Shown one piece after another: positions 27,679 to 40,300 of a DNA stretch of 64,000 nt. The notes beneath the pieces are model-generated. The model was not told the origin of the DNA, did no database searches, and was given only the letters and a program-made list of their open reading frames with translations. How positions within the stretch are numbered: position 1 is the first letter of the stretch; every line of letters begins with the position of its first letter. A program made the position numbers and the translations under genes. This DNA is from Lepidodermella squamata (Eukaryota; Gastrotricha), in NCBI GenBank assembly GCA_047495785.1, contig JBLDXI010000023.1, positions 1,054,001-1,118,000 on the forward strand, read 5' to 3'.

Positions 27679-29524
27679 CTTTCAAGATAACGGTGCTAAA
27701 GAGCAGGCAAATTATTGCTCAATCAGTGATGCGTACGCCTTGCGATATTGCGATATAACTTGTCGGGCTGTCGATTGGTTGCCACGTGTCGACCCCACGC
27801 ATTCAATCTGGCGAAGACCACGTGTGTACGCGACATATCGATAATGAGGCAGCTTTCTGTTCCGAAAATAGATGAAACAATGCAAGCTTAAGCGCCTGCT
27901 GCCATCGCAGTTATGGATTTCAGCTATATTTTGCCGCGTACAATTCACGCTTTCACCGCGCCTCCCCGCTAATCAAACGCCTACATCTCGCAATTTTGCT
28001 AGCGCTCGAACCCTCGATTTTCTAAGAAAAATTGAGCGATGTAAATCGTGCTAATGTATGTATGCGGCTTTTCCCTCTTTATGCGTGATTTTTCATCTGT
28101 TGGGCGGTTGCATTAATTGAAATAAAGTCTTGCGCGGCTAGTAACTTTGACGCCGTTGACTAGTTCTACCCGCCCTAAAATGCAATTTACTCCTATGTGA
28201 TTTCTTAGCAGCCTTGGAGTAAGAGTATTCGGTTTAAACTCCAACCAGCATACACCGGCTTATACCACTCAAAAGCGATTTTTCGAGTGCATTTTTTGGG
28301 GGGTTAATCAGCCAGCCAGAAGTCGTCTAAGAGTCATCATGTCCCCAGGATCAATGCCGCACAGCTGAAATACTTTGGAAAGCCAAATCGATTTGGCTAT
28401 TGGCTAAATTTTGAAAAATTGATCACTCAATCAGTTACCAATAATCGATAATCGATGGCCGTGTGATAAGTCAAACTATGCAGTTCTTCACGTAGAATCA
28501 CGTGGTGCTATTCAAATCTCTACATGACTAAGTGCTAGCAAGCTTTCCTTATGTCAAATAATACATTTCAGTAGTGATTTTTGCATATAATTAAAAAGCC
28601 GGTCGATATGTATTTTACCCTGCCTGGAGTCGTGGCAGTCAAGTGGGACTCTAAGGGAAAATTTGTAACTGAGCAGAGGCCTTAACCCTTTCTGCTCTGA
28701 CTGGGTGGCGGCAATAGCCTCGGCCATAGATCCTTCTATGTACCGGGCCGCATTATCAACATAGGCAGTCGGCAAATATCCACTTCAGCTGGCAATATCC
28801 GAGCTTAGCCGCATTTTGCTGTCCTTATTGATAGTGTGGTGCCAATAGGGTTAGCAGTTAGCAGTCCTGCAGGCTGCAGTTTTCACCTGCTTGAATGTTC
28901 GCAAGAGCACACTAATAACGATTTTTTTTAAGCCGATTTTCCATCGCATTTTCAGAATCCTCAGTTTAAACAATATTTCGCTCGTCACGTACTTAGTGTG
29001 AAAACGCTTATTTTGTAGGCGATTCTGAAGAAAAGTGAGACCAGGCTGAACTTGGCCTTTCAACAGTGGACAGTTGGCGAAAATGGAGCCGATTCTTCAG
29101 CAAGATTTACAAGTTCCACCAATATGTAATTTCCTATGGCGCAATTTTGGCAATACTATGACGGTTATACGTTATACTGTATCATCGAACGGAGAAGAGA
29201 CTTGTCACGCACATCACAAACTGAGACAGTGATCTACATGGAACGGGAGAGCTATCCTTTACATCTTAATAAAAAAATGTTCTCATTTTTACTTATAATG
29301 AAATAGGCGTTAATTATTATAGCGAGCAGCCTGGACTGACTCACGCATCGACAGATCGCCTACTTAAGGCATGTGATAAATTTAGCAAAAGCAAACAAAA
29401 AAGCCGGAATAAGAGGCGGAGCGGCGTCTACAAACAATAACAACTCCCAGTAGTCGAGTTAGAACCTTCTTGCCATATACAAGATCATTATAACTCTTTT
29501 CATTTTACATTTATTTTTTCTGAA
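27679..29524. other. Intergenic, no supported gene
   Basis: Low-information sequence. An AATCGATAATCGAT motif lies near 28443; similar ATCGATTATCGAT blocks occur near 48859 and 58529 and may mark an old dispersed repeat. I see no coding region. Confidence 0.5.
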
Positions 29525-30867
29525 ATGCCGGTCTCCTTCGTAGCTGTAATTCTGGCAGCTGCCATGCAGCAGGGTGAGTATTGTCGGAGAAAACTGTATG
29601 TAGAACCAAATTTTTAATATTTGAAAGCATACGCCGTCATCTACACGGCTCCTGTGACAAGCATTGGCTGGAATGTAAGAGAAAATTGTGTGAAGTATTT
29701 AGTTCATTTCAGTCATTTCTGTTCCCGAACAGAAATTCGCGCCTTACAATGTAATGGTCACTTTTGGAACCCCTGGACAGACACTTCCGTTGATGGTAGA
29801 TTCCGGCTCAAAGTCATTTCAAGTCGCTACCGCTCAGTATGCCCAAACCCTCACAACTGGAATCACTGGATTCGATACCAGTTCATCCTCAACCTGGAAG
29901 GACCTTTCACGTATCCTGCCAGTCAACTCACATACGGCAGCGCTAGCCTGCAGTGCTCGTTCGGTAGTGACACTGCTGCGCTGGGAAACTTCAAAGTCGC
30001 TTCGACAGTCATTGCCCTCGCAACTGGAACCGTTAGCGGCGCTCCTCCTAGTGGCCACAGCGGTGTAATCGGAATGGGCTGGCAGAACTACACGCAGCCA
30101 TGCGCGAAGAACTACCCTTCTTGCATTCTGCCGAACCTTATCTCAACGGCGGTTGCTGGAGGAAACCTCCCTATTTGGACCATTTATCTTACAGCTGCCT
30201 CGAACGCGACTGTGGGAGGTTTGAACGTCGGAACCATTGATAACTCTCAGTTCACTGGTTCGCTGGTTTATAGCCCGGTCACCCCCTACGGCGTGTCGAA
30301 TAGTAAATGGTTTGTTTCGTTGAGCAAGATCTCGGTAGGTTCCTGTCTACCTCCAAACTACTATTTTCATCATGATCTCTCAAGGTAAATGGTAAAGCTG
30401 TCGCATGCCAGGACGGATCATGCTCTGTTCTGCCTGATACTGGTACCACAGGTGCTATCAACTTCCCAACTGTTCAAATGGCTGTAACTGTCGCCCAGGC
30501 TCTCGGTGCCACTCAACAATGCACTCTGCCCTCTTGCCAAGATACCGCCACGTACTTCAACTCTTCGAACTGGGGCTGGCCTTGCGGGTCCAATCTCGCG
30601 TCTCTGCCTAGCTTCACCTTCGATTTCAATGGCGGAAGTGTCACTGTCCCGCCGGCTGTTTACCTGGGTCTCGCTGAGTTATCTTGGCATAGTGGTTTCT
30701 GCCCTCTTGGTGGAGGATACGGCGGCGTTTTCGGCGTGTATGCACACACCTTGAACCAAATCGTTCTGGGCAAGCCTGTTATTCAGCGCTACTACAATGT
30801 TTTCGATGTTGGAAATGCTCGCTGGGGCTTCGCTCCCGTTGTTGGACTTCCGTCCTACATGCAGTAA
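29525..30867 (+). pseudogene. Pepsin-family (A1) aspartic protease with a one-base frameshift
   Basis: Exons read 29525-29573 (signal peptide MPVSFVAVILAAAMQQ), 29713-30334 and 30385-30867. The first catalytic motif is VDSGS after NVMVTFGTPGQTLPLM. The flap tyrosine is in LTYGSASL. The second catalytic motif is LPDTGTTG, and the C-terminus has the usual NVFDVGNARWGFAP. So both lobes of a pepsin-like endopeptidase are present. The frame shifts by one within exon 2 at about 29910, where a run of three T appears to lack one T; exon phases close perfectly once that base is allowed for. This could be a real null allele or a homopolymer error. No obvious propeptide is encoded between signal and mature start, which is short for the family. 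Confidence 0.85.
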
Positions 30868-31274
30868 GAGCCGTTCAAATGGAGCGCTTGTGAGAATAGT
30901 GAGTATGAAATTGCGTGTGATTGTGAGGCAGATGAGTTCTACAGATTGAATATATTTGATGGATGTTCGATGTTCGGCCTAAACGCAACAAAATGCAGAA
31001 CATAAAATTTTGTATTTGACGCCAAAATATTCTACAATATCCAGAAAGGATTACGAGGTGGATGAATATCCGAAAGCTAGTTAGGATGCTATTAAGAGCA
31101 GCGGAATGTCAGATTAGATATATGAAAGTTGAATATCCGTTATAGCTTGTTCAACCGGTTTTTACCCCGGCTTACATCTGGAGTGAGAGAAAATGATAGA
31201 GCGTGATGTGGATTAATTAACGAAGGGAGGATTGTGCACGGTGACTGTTCAATGAATGCAGGCGTTCTGAAGTT
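30868..31274. other. Convergent 3' region between protease and receptor gene A
   Basis: No gene. Sequence from about 31028 matches the region downstream of gene C (from about 44340), so it belongs to the receptor duplication unit. Confidence 0.6.
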
Positions 31275-34200
31275 TCAGATTTCTGTGTAAACGGAGAAGT
31301 AAAGATTAACTCCCAAGACGATGAATAGCGCAGCCAGAAAGGCCATGAAGTCATAGACACGGATTAGTGACAGCGCTTTGCAGCAGCGTAGCAGGGTAAT
31401 TTCGGTTAAAAGTTTGGCTTCTATACGATTTGTCATGAAGGCTGAAACAACAATCTCATACAACGCCAAGGCAGCCACAGTTGCTGTTAGGCTTAGAACG
31501 TAGTTGGCATACAGGATCTGGGTATCAGTCTCAGGAACGCTGCGCAAGACGTCAGATTGCGCGACGACCATTGACAGCATGATTGTGCAACAAATTGCGG
31601 GACGATCTGGAGCGGCTGGCTCCATTAGCAGGCTGCCGAATCCGAGAAACAACAAAATGTAGCAAGGGATCATGAAGTTCACAATGTAGTAGTTGGTATC
31701 ACGTTTGAACTTTAAAACGACCTTGGCGTATGAAACAAGTGATGTTGCTCTTGACTTCGAAGCCACGGTACCCTTTTCAATCTTGTAGTTCTCAAATTCC
31801 CAAACACCGTAATCAAGAGAGCCAACTATATTAACAAATACCCCGCCGATCGAAAGGAACTCAGTATTTTCCTCGAGTTCCATTGTCATATCGCAGGTTT
31901 GATGGTCAAAAGGAAACGTTGTTAGGTCTAGCTTGCAACTGCTCGCTAATGTTCCAACACGTATCCAATGGAAAAACAAGGTTCGATTCGGTCGGGTTGG
32001 GTAGTAAGCGATTTCAATCTTCTCTCCGCATACTGGATTTGTTATATCGAAATCGGGCGTTTTGTTTGGGAAAATCATCGAAGGTCGCCATATGTCAGTC
32101 CGCCTGGTTGAAACAAGCCGTTCTTTATCTTCAGCTCCTGGTGCTGTGTATCTTGCGTCGCAAGAAGAAACCGCCCATTGCAGAAGGATGGAACCCCAAA
32201 AGTAGACCCTTTGCTGGCCCTGCTCGACAGACTCGATGTTATCGAGGTCTAGACTGATGAATACCGATGTAGCGCGTCCCGGAGCCCGCTGTTCGACACC
32301 AAGATAAGGGCACGGGGTAAGATCATCTGTTGCAATTGTTGGTACCATATTCCCAGCCAAGAGCTCTGGAACAGGAAAGCCTGTAACTGGATCGTAGTAT
32401 GAGCTCTCATTTCCTAGATCTGTCATGGAATTCGAACTTCCCTTTTCCGAAGTTGCGAGGCTTGTGGATGTTGTTATCGCATTTGTTTGTTTGATCGACG
32501 TGCTCAGTGAGGCGTATTGCTGCGTAGTAGTTGTCATGAGGCTGGTTGATGAGGATGACGATGTCTTCGATGATGACGAAACAGTCGTCGTTGTGTCGTT
32601 TCTTGTCGGCGACAAAATCCAAGTCATGCTTTCCAAGAGAATAATGATTTCGAGAGGTTTCAGGTGCAAGGAAACTTACAATCGCCTGACATTGACGGTA
32701 CCCCTGAATACTACCATTTCGGCCATGGTATATCCCGTTATGTATCGTAAGTTGGTGAAGCATATAGCCGAAGGAGTCGTTCTATATCCAGGCAACGCTG
32801 TAATACCAACCTGGGAGAAAATCATTTACCGCCGATAATAAAAAAGAAAGATACCAACCGTCACAGTGTAGTTGACCTTTTGTACTATCAGCCTGTACTT
32901 CGCATTGCCGCTTGAATCAAACAAGTTCGATAGACCGCACGCTGGTTGTGACACACTGGTGTAATTGAACGGCACTGGGGTAAAATTCATGACTTTGGCA
33001 CTGTCAAACGCCGCGTAAAGCTCCCCACCGCCGTTCGCAAGTCGGTGAGAAATGGTCAATCCATTGTAATTCAGCATAGCATTATTGCTGCTCTGGCCGT
33101 CAGTTGAGCCTGTCAATTCAATATAAATGATAATAGCTTGAGGGTTTCAACTCTTCAACTTGCCAAAAGACTTCCACGCATAAAGGGTGGGGAAGCTCAG
33201 GATAAACCAGGACGACGATCCATTCGTCGGATAATAGGCGTCTAAATCCACTTCGATGCGCCAGGGCCAATTCTCATGAGTATTACCAAAGTCCTGTGAG
33301 ATACATCACAGCTTGAAAATGCCTAATCAATCAGACCATGCTCACCCCTGATATGAATGATAGCGGTGAGGGTGACTGAAGGGTGCAGCCTTTCAGGTAG
33401 GAGCATGACGTAGGTCCCCATCGATGCGTCCAGGCCGTGATGCTGCTGTTATAGCCGTCAAAGCTGTTGATCATGTGAATGGAGGGAGGCCCAGCTAAAT
33501 CAGTCGGATAAGGCACAGTAATGGTGTCTGGTTCAGGGAGCACGGATCCTTGCGTATTCCAGAAATAACTGCGTTTAGAAATGATGCAAATACAAAAACA
33601 TATTTCTCTTCTGTCCTCTTTGAAAGACAAATCTTTCAATTATGAATTTCAATTAGAAAGAAAACATTTGCATCATGCCATCTATATCAGATGTTGGAGC
33701 AATCCCTCTGACATTGGAATCGATTGAACAGTTCACTATTCAGGAAGGCAATAACATAAACACAACCCTAGCGAAAAAGCCTTCGCGTGTACATGCATCG
33801 ACTATGAATTGACTTGCATGTCGGTGGCGCTATACATCGCATGCCAACGAGTTGTGGTTTTTTAACTAGGGAACGTATTTCCTTTGGCTGATTTTCACTC
33901 ATCATATCATTATCTTTTTTTATCTCTTCAATATCTTTCTCGAAAGTGGCCTACTCTAGGGATCGATCTCTGCTAGATGTTGGAGTAATCTGTCCGAAAT
34001 GCGACTACAATGAAGGACATTTTTCAAATGGATATTTTTGCAAGATGACTTAGCATCATAGTCGCGCGATATATATTGAATAGGCAGCAATCAACTTACA
34101 ATTTCCGAATGATGATATCAGAATCCGAACCCATTCCGATGAAGAAAGGTCCACAGTATGCCTGGGCCATCATCAGGTTTTGCAAAGCGTAAACTGTCCC

Positions 34201-35193
34201 TGACATATCTACGTCTTCAATGCAATTCGTCGACTGTAAGGAATCACTGCCGTTCAGAGGAATAATAGAAACCTGACATTTCGAGTATAATTGTCGAGGT
34301 AAAATGCCCGTCTTTAAACATCAAATAACTAACGTTATACGTGCGATAATTACGCTGCGCTTGGAACACGATTCGATACGTCAAGCTTCCGGCATTTGTC
34401 AGAACATTATTGTTACCGCAGCTTGGCTGCGATTCGCCAAAGTCTGTACTCCCGTTTATCGGGGGTCGATAAGAGACGTTGCCGCTTGGTAGTTTGAACT
34501 CAGAAAAGCTTGCATAGATCTTACCGCCAATTTCGAGCTTGTGCCAGATCGTCGCACTTGCTCCGTAGCTGCTAAAAGTATCGTAAATCTCAGCTGAGCT
34601 ATTTGATTTTGCTAAGGTTAAGTTCGAAGTTCGAGGTATAAATCATGAGAGGCTCGAAATCTGACCTGGTATCATGTCAAGTTTTTTACCGATTCCAAAC
34701 CCGAACCACGCGTCGGAGTTGCTGGTTTTGTAAGTAACAGAAACCTCGACTTCAATTCGAAACGGAGCCACCAAGCCATGCTTATCAGTTATCAGCTGCG
34801 AAATAACTTCAATTGGTTGCTTTAGTCTTCAAATGGAGACAACTCACTGTTCCTCCAACCATTCCGAAAGTTTTGTTCAAATTTGGCTGCGAAGAAATTA
34901 GCTGAATGCCATTTTGAACGTATTCAGCTGAGTAGGAGAGAGCCAGGCTGGAGTTTCCGTTGAGATTCCCATCAGTTAGGTCGAAAGACAGGTCAGCTAC
35001 ATATCGTGGAGTCCCTGCCAATGATTCTTGAAGAGGAACAGAAGTCGTGTCTGGTATAGGGTCTCTTCCTGATTCAACAGCACCTAAATTCACGTTTTAT
35101 TCATAATCAGTTACAATACTGACGCAATTTTAAACCTGTGGCGGCAGACAGAATTATAACGGCGGAGACCAAATATGAGTTAGAATAAAGCAT
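31275..35193 (-). CDS. Receptor gene A: Cys-loop receptor with two N-terminal extracellular repeats
   Basis: Ten exons join in frame: 35136-35193, 34848-35083, 34666-34795, 34334-34611, 34100-34272, 33346-33568, 33164-33293, 32859-33109, 32680-32810 and 31275-32628, about 987 residues. Order: signal peptide; extracellular repeat 1 (exons 2-5) and repeat 2 (exons 6-9), each with a FRIEV/WRIEV strand, a QP(S/A)CG motif and a later cysteine; a Ser/Thr-rich linker; then in exon 10 the ligand-binding domain with WRP loop and Cys-loop CKLDLTTFPFDHQTC. M1 is YYIVNFMIPCYILLFLGFGS, M2 is PDRPAICCTIMLSMVVAQSD; M3 and M4 follow. Intron 7 uses a GC donor (TTTTG|GCAAGT). Ligand and ion selectivity cannot be read; there is no PAR motif before M2 and no vicinal cysteines. 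It looks intact. Confidence 0.88.
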
Positions 35194-37320
35194 TATCAGG
35201 TAAATTTAACGAAAAGCGGAACAAGATTTTTCGCTGTTTATCATCTCAGCTGCGACGCCGTGATAGAAAGCATTATCGTTTACAGATTCACCTTTTAGTA
35301 ACCAAGGCTCGAAAGCGAATGACAGACATCTATGGCTTGTATTGCCTTCATCTCAAATGTTTATAGAGGAGCTGCATAAAGTTTTTGCTCGGCGTTTGTC
35401 GACTCAGACAATTTTCTCTTCTGAATTTATAAATATTTGAAGTAATGCAGAAAACAGGTTTATTAATTTTTAATTATCTCATACATGTAATATATTTTGC
35501 ATTGGTCTAAGAGTAAAGGCCGTTGTTTTCCTTGCTCCTCGGATATAAAGCTTGAATGAAAGTATAACCCACATACCGCTTCAGACATTCAAAGATGCCG
35601 CCTCGCAGTGTATCAGTGAAGAGCAATATCCCATGTGCTGTCGATGATCATTATTCCAAAGTCCAGATAACAAAGCAACGAATTAGTTGGCAGAAATACA
35701 CCTAGGATTGAGGGCCGGTTCAAATTCTGAGAAGCTGATACTATTTGACGTTGTGCACGCGTACAAATTTCTCTGGTCACTGGGGCCGAATTCAAACCTC
35801 AAATAAGCTTGGAAAATATTTTTTTAACATCAAACTTTTTCTATCATCAAACTCTTTTTCAACAGCAAAATTCGGGATTTATTATTTGATAGGCAAGAAT
35901 ATACTTTCATGATAATGTTGCGGAGGTGTTGTGCTACATGCGAAAGTCCGGCTACGAACGATGTCAGTGCCGGGCAAAGTTGCTTCTCGACGGCGAGACA
36001 TGGGTGCTGAAGCATTCGGCATTCGGGGCGAAGCAGCGTCACAAGGCGGCGTAAAACGTTCCGGCAGCTTAACCTTGAAGGGCCCTGGCTAATTTCACTC
36101 ATTTGAATCATCGTCTTCGACAAAATGGGAATCGTAAAATTATTCGGACAAATATTCAAAAATTCATTTTTTGGGCCAAAAATCAAACATTTGTCTGTAA
36201 CTTTGCAAAATTGCAGCTAACTCAATTTTTCATAATTTCTTAAACGGGTTCGACAGAACAAACCACATTGTTCGTCCGAATTTTCTGTTATTTTTCCGGA
36301 CTGGTCATCATCAATGAGTGCGGGTCGCAAAAATTAACATATCGAAATTTGCTGTTGAAAAAAGAGTTTGATGATAGAAAAAGTAATTTGATGTTAAGAA
36401 ATGTGACCCCAAATCTTCTAACGCGTTTTCCTGCGACAAAAGTGTCGAATAAAACCATAGAATAAAACGATTGCAAAAAATAAGTAAATTCGTTTTCAAT
36501 TTCAACAGTAATTTTCTATTAACAAAAGCTTAGGTTACTTATATGCTTGCGAAATTCTAAATTTAAATATTTATTGTTCATTGAATTCAAGTTAGAAATT
36601 CTGAAACTTCAGACTGCTATTTTTCATTGAAAATTATCTTCATCGCCAATCATAGACCGATTTTGCTCATTGCCGGCCCTCGTTCTTTAACCAAACGCTA
36701 AAATTGTCTTGGTTATTACGACGGCGAGCCCACTACGCTTCAGCCATTGCATCAAACTAATACAGTCTGAACATACCAGATTTTGGATAGATTCATAGTA
36801 TCTTGCATTTCCTTGCTTCTAGTGAGCCAGGTCACATCGGGAAGCTGGTCTCAGGGCTGTCATGCTGAACACCCATCACAGGGTAAAAGTTGTTACAATT
36901 GAGCACTGGCTCTTGGCTCTTCATGTAAACATCCTCAGATAAATAGCAAAGTTTAACATTTCCAAACACAGTCCAAGCAGTTTGAAGCATGATCACAGGA
37001 GTGATATTTGTTAGTTAAATTTATGAAAATGACCGTCTGATGTCCTGAAATCCTGCTTTATTGATTCAAGATTAGTGAACATAATGGGTCAATAAGCTCA
37101 CAGTAAAAAGTAAATAAAATACTTATTAATTGTTGATAACAATCCTCTACAGCTGAATATCCGCTCGAGTTGAAGGAAATACAGCGGGCAAAGTAACATG
37201 GCGATATGTGACCTAAGCGCTTAACTGCGTGTAACACAATACGTATTCTAGCTTGTGTAATTTGAATTTAGAATCTAGTTAGCAAACACAAGCGAGCTGA
37301 GTTGTTGATTTTTACGCAGC
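35194..37320. other. Intergenic between receptor genes A and B
   Basis: It holds the MITE-like element at 35824-36397. About 36950-37320 is homologous to 54360-54713, the 3' flank of gene D. No gene is supported. Confidence 0.55.
35824..36397. mobile_element. MITE-like element with about 50-bp inverted ends
   Basis: Both ends carry TTAACATCAAA and CTTTTTCTATCATCAAACTC in inverted orientation with few differences. The 470-bp centre is non-coding and GC-richer than its surroundings. This is typical of a non-autonomous DNA transposon; the superfamily is not determined. Confidence 0.7.
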
Positions 37321-40300
37321 TCAAAAACCTGCGACAGCAACCAAGTACAAATTGGTGCTTAGGATGAAAAACCCAGCCGCAAGAACTACCAGGATGTCAC
37401 AGACACGATTGAATTCCACTGGTTTGAAGCGGCGAAAGAGTTGGATCGGAATTGCGTATTTTACTGCATCCCGAGCCATAACTATTTCATAAATGGCAAC
37501 GGCAGCCATAGTCGCGTTGAGACTCAAGGCATAGTTTGCTAACAATATTTGCTGATCAGTCTCAGGAACGCTTCGCAAGACATCAGATTGCGCGACGATC
37601 AGTGACAGCATGATTGTGCAGCATATGGCTGGGCGGTCCGGGACACTTGGATCCATCAACAGAGTACCAAGTCCAAGTACTATCAGGATGTAGCAGGGGA
37701 TCATGAAATTCACAATGTAATAACCATATTCACGTTTAAACGTCAGCGTAATCCGTGCATAGGAAACACGCGAAGACGCCCTTATTCGCGATGGCATTGT
37801 ACCCTGTTCACTTTTGTACTTTGATAACTTCCAAACGCCGAAGTCGAGAGACCCAACCACTTTAACGTACAGCCCGCCGATAGATAGAAACTCTGTGTTT
37901 TCCTCTAGTGCCATCGTCATATCGCAGGTTTGGTTGTCGAAAGGAAAAGTTGTCAGATCCAACTTGCAGCTGGTTGCGAATGTTCCAACGCGGGTCCAGT
38001 GGAAAAACAAGGTTCGATTCGGTCGGGTTGGGTAGTAGGCGATTTCAATCTTCTCCCCGCATACCGGATTGATTATGTCGAAATCGGGGGTTTTGTTGGG
38101 GAAAATCATCGAAGGTCGCCATATGTCAGTTCGCCGGGTTGAAACGAGCCGCTCCTTGTCCTCTGCACCTGGGGCTGTGTAGTTAGCACTACAGGTGGAT
38201 ATCATCCACTGCAGCATGAGTGAGCCCCAAAAGTAAGCCCTCTGTTGGTCTTGGTCGATCGATTCGACATTTTCTAGGTAAAGAATGGCATATACCATCG
38301 ATGCCCGTCCAGGTGTTCGTTGCTCGACCCCAAGATACGGGCACGGAATAATATCGTCGATGACTACTGTCGGCATGAAATTCCCAGCTATGAGCTGCGG
38401 AACAGGGAATGTCGTTATTGGATCGTAGTAGCGTTCTCCGCTGGTTTCAGAAGACGGCTGAGCTGAGACTGCAATATCTGATATCGCTTCAATTATCGAA
38501 GAGGTCGTACCAGAACTCGCAGTTTGGGAACTCAACGTCGATGGCCCTGGCTGGTCGGAGGAGGACGATGAAAATGGTTGTTTTGAGGAAGTTGGCAAAC
38601 TCGTGGATAACGACGGTTGAGAAAGAGTAGTGGTAGTAGCCATTGATGTTGGCAACCATGCCCAAGTTATTCTTAAATAAAGGTCAATAATACTAGAAAT
38701 ACAATGTGCCTCATATCTCATATGTATTGCGCAACTGCTTTTGAATTTTTTCCAGAGAATTTCCATATTTTTTATTAAATGTTGCTATCTTCAGCTGTTT
38801 GCATCCTTGCTCCACGATTCATAAGAGTAAAATGCAAGTTCATCGAAGAAATTCGTGTACTCTCCTTGTGGGAATACGCGACTTGCACAAAAGGTTTTGC
38901 ACAAAATCGATTTTTTTCATTCGTTCAAATCGTCGAATTCTAAGCATCGCCGGTACACTTGTTTTGAATGGTTGTAAACAAGAAGGAGCGCGTGCAAATT
39001 TATTTCTACGGCACATGATGTTAAATTTGCTTGTCTTTGACGGTTTAAAGGCTCGTTTTCTCATCAATGCGGGAGACAATTTTATTCCAATTCACTGTCA
39101 CTTAAATAAAAGTATCAGCGATGCTTAGAATTCATCGACCATTCGAACGAATGAAAAAAAGTCGAGTATACCCCTCGTTCGCGATATTTATGAGACACGC
39201 TGTTTTCTAATAGTTGAAGCTTAATCGAATTTCAGCCTTACGCTCTCCTAATGATAACAGTTCCATTGAATCCCACCAGATCTAACATGCTGGAACCATT
39301 GAGATACGGAAGGTTGGTGAAACACGTGGCAGGTGTTGTTGAGCCAAATCCGGGTAGTGCCGTAATCGTAAGCTGAAAAAAATAAATAAATTTATAACTT
39401 GCTTAATTTGAGCTTGAAACAACCGATCCAGAGTAATTTATTTTCTGGAATATCAGCTTGTACTTGGCGTTGCCACTCGAATCGAATAGACCAGACAAGC
39501 CACAGGCAGGCGTTGTCACTTGAGTGTAATTGAACGGTACCGGGGTCAGAGATCTGACATCTGTGGGGTAGTAAGCTGAGTAGAACTCCCCTCCTCCCTT
39601 GGCGAGTCGCTGTGAAAGTGTGAGACCATAGAACCATCTCATCGCATTAGTCCCCTGACCAACAGTCGAGCCTAAAATCCTCAATAATCAAGTCATCTAA
39701 AGGAGTCCTGTTACTTACCGAAAGACTTCACGCTATTGAATACTGGGAAGTTAAGAACCAACCAAGATTGAGATCCATCTGTCGGGTAATTTGCATCTAT
39801 ATCTATTTCAATTCGCCAGGACCAAGTGTCAAGTAGTTGCCCGAATTCCTACAGCAACAAATAAAGATTTCAGAATGATATCATAGAGAAAACAATAACC
39901 ACTCAATCAATGTGGAAAAAAATTCCGCAAAGAGACTAACGGAAATTGTGACTTGCGTAGCGGGTTGAAGAACGCAGCCTGTTAGATTGACACAAGTACC
40001 ATTCGCCCATCGATTTGGGAAAAGCGTACTGCTACTGTCGTACGCATCAAAGCTGCCTGTCTCATGCAACGTCGGAGCTTCAGTTAAACCAGACGGCAGG
40101 GGCAAGGTAGCCGTATCCGGCCCCGACGGAAGTATAGTGGCGCGAGTTCTCCAAAAATATCTCAAGACACATTGGTATAGCATTACTACGATGATGTAAT
40201 ATCAACTCACAATTTTTTTACGATGATATCAGCGTCTGATCCGATGCCCATGAAATACGGCCCAAAGCGAGATTGTTGTGCCGCAATGTGCATCATCACA

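Noticed and set aside
32425-32838. 137-codon plus-strand frame, repeated at 56702-57115
   Set aside because: Antisense of the Ser/Thr-rich linker, giving an acidic/valine-rich artefact; both copies exist only because the segment was duplicated.
37814-38142. Plus-strand frames over receptor gene B (also at 45192 and 55323)
   Set aside because: Shadows of the conserved Cys-loop region; they recur only because the sense strand is conserved.
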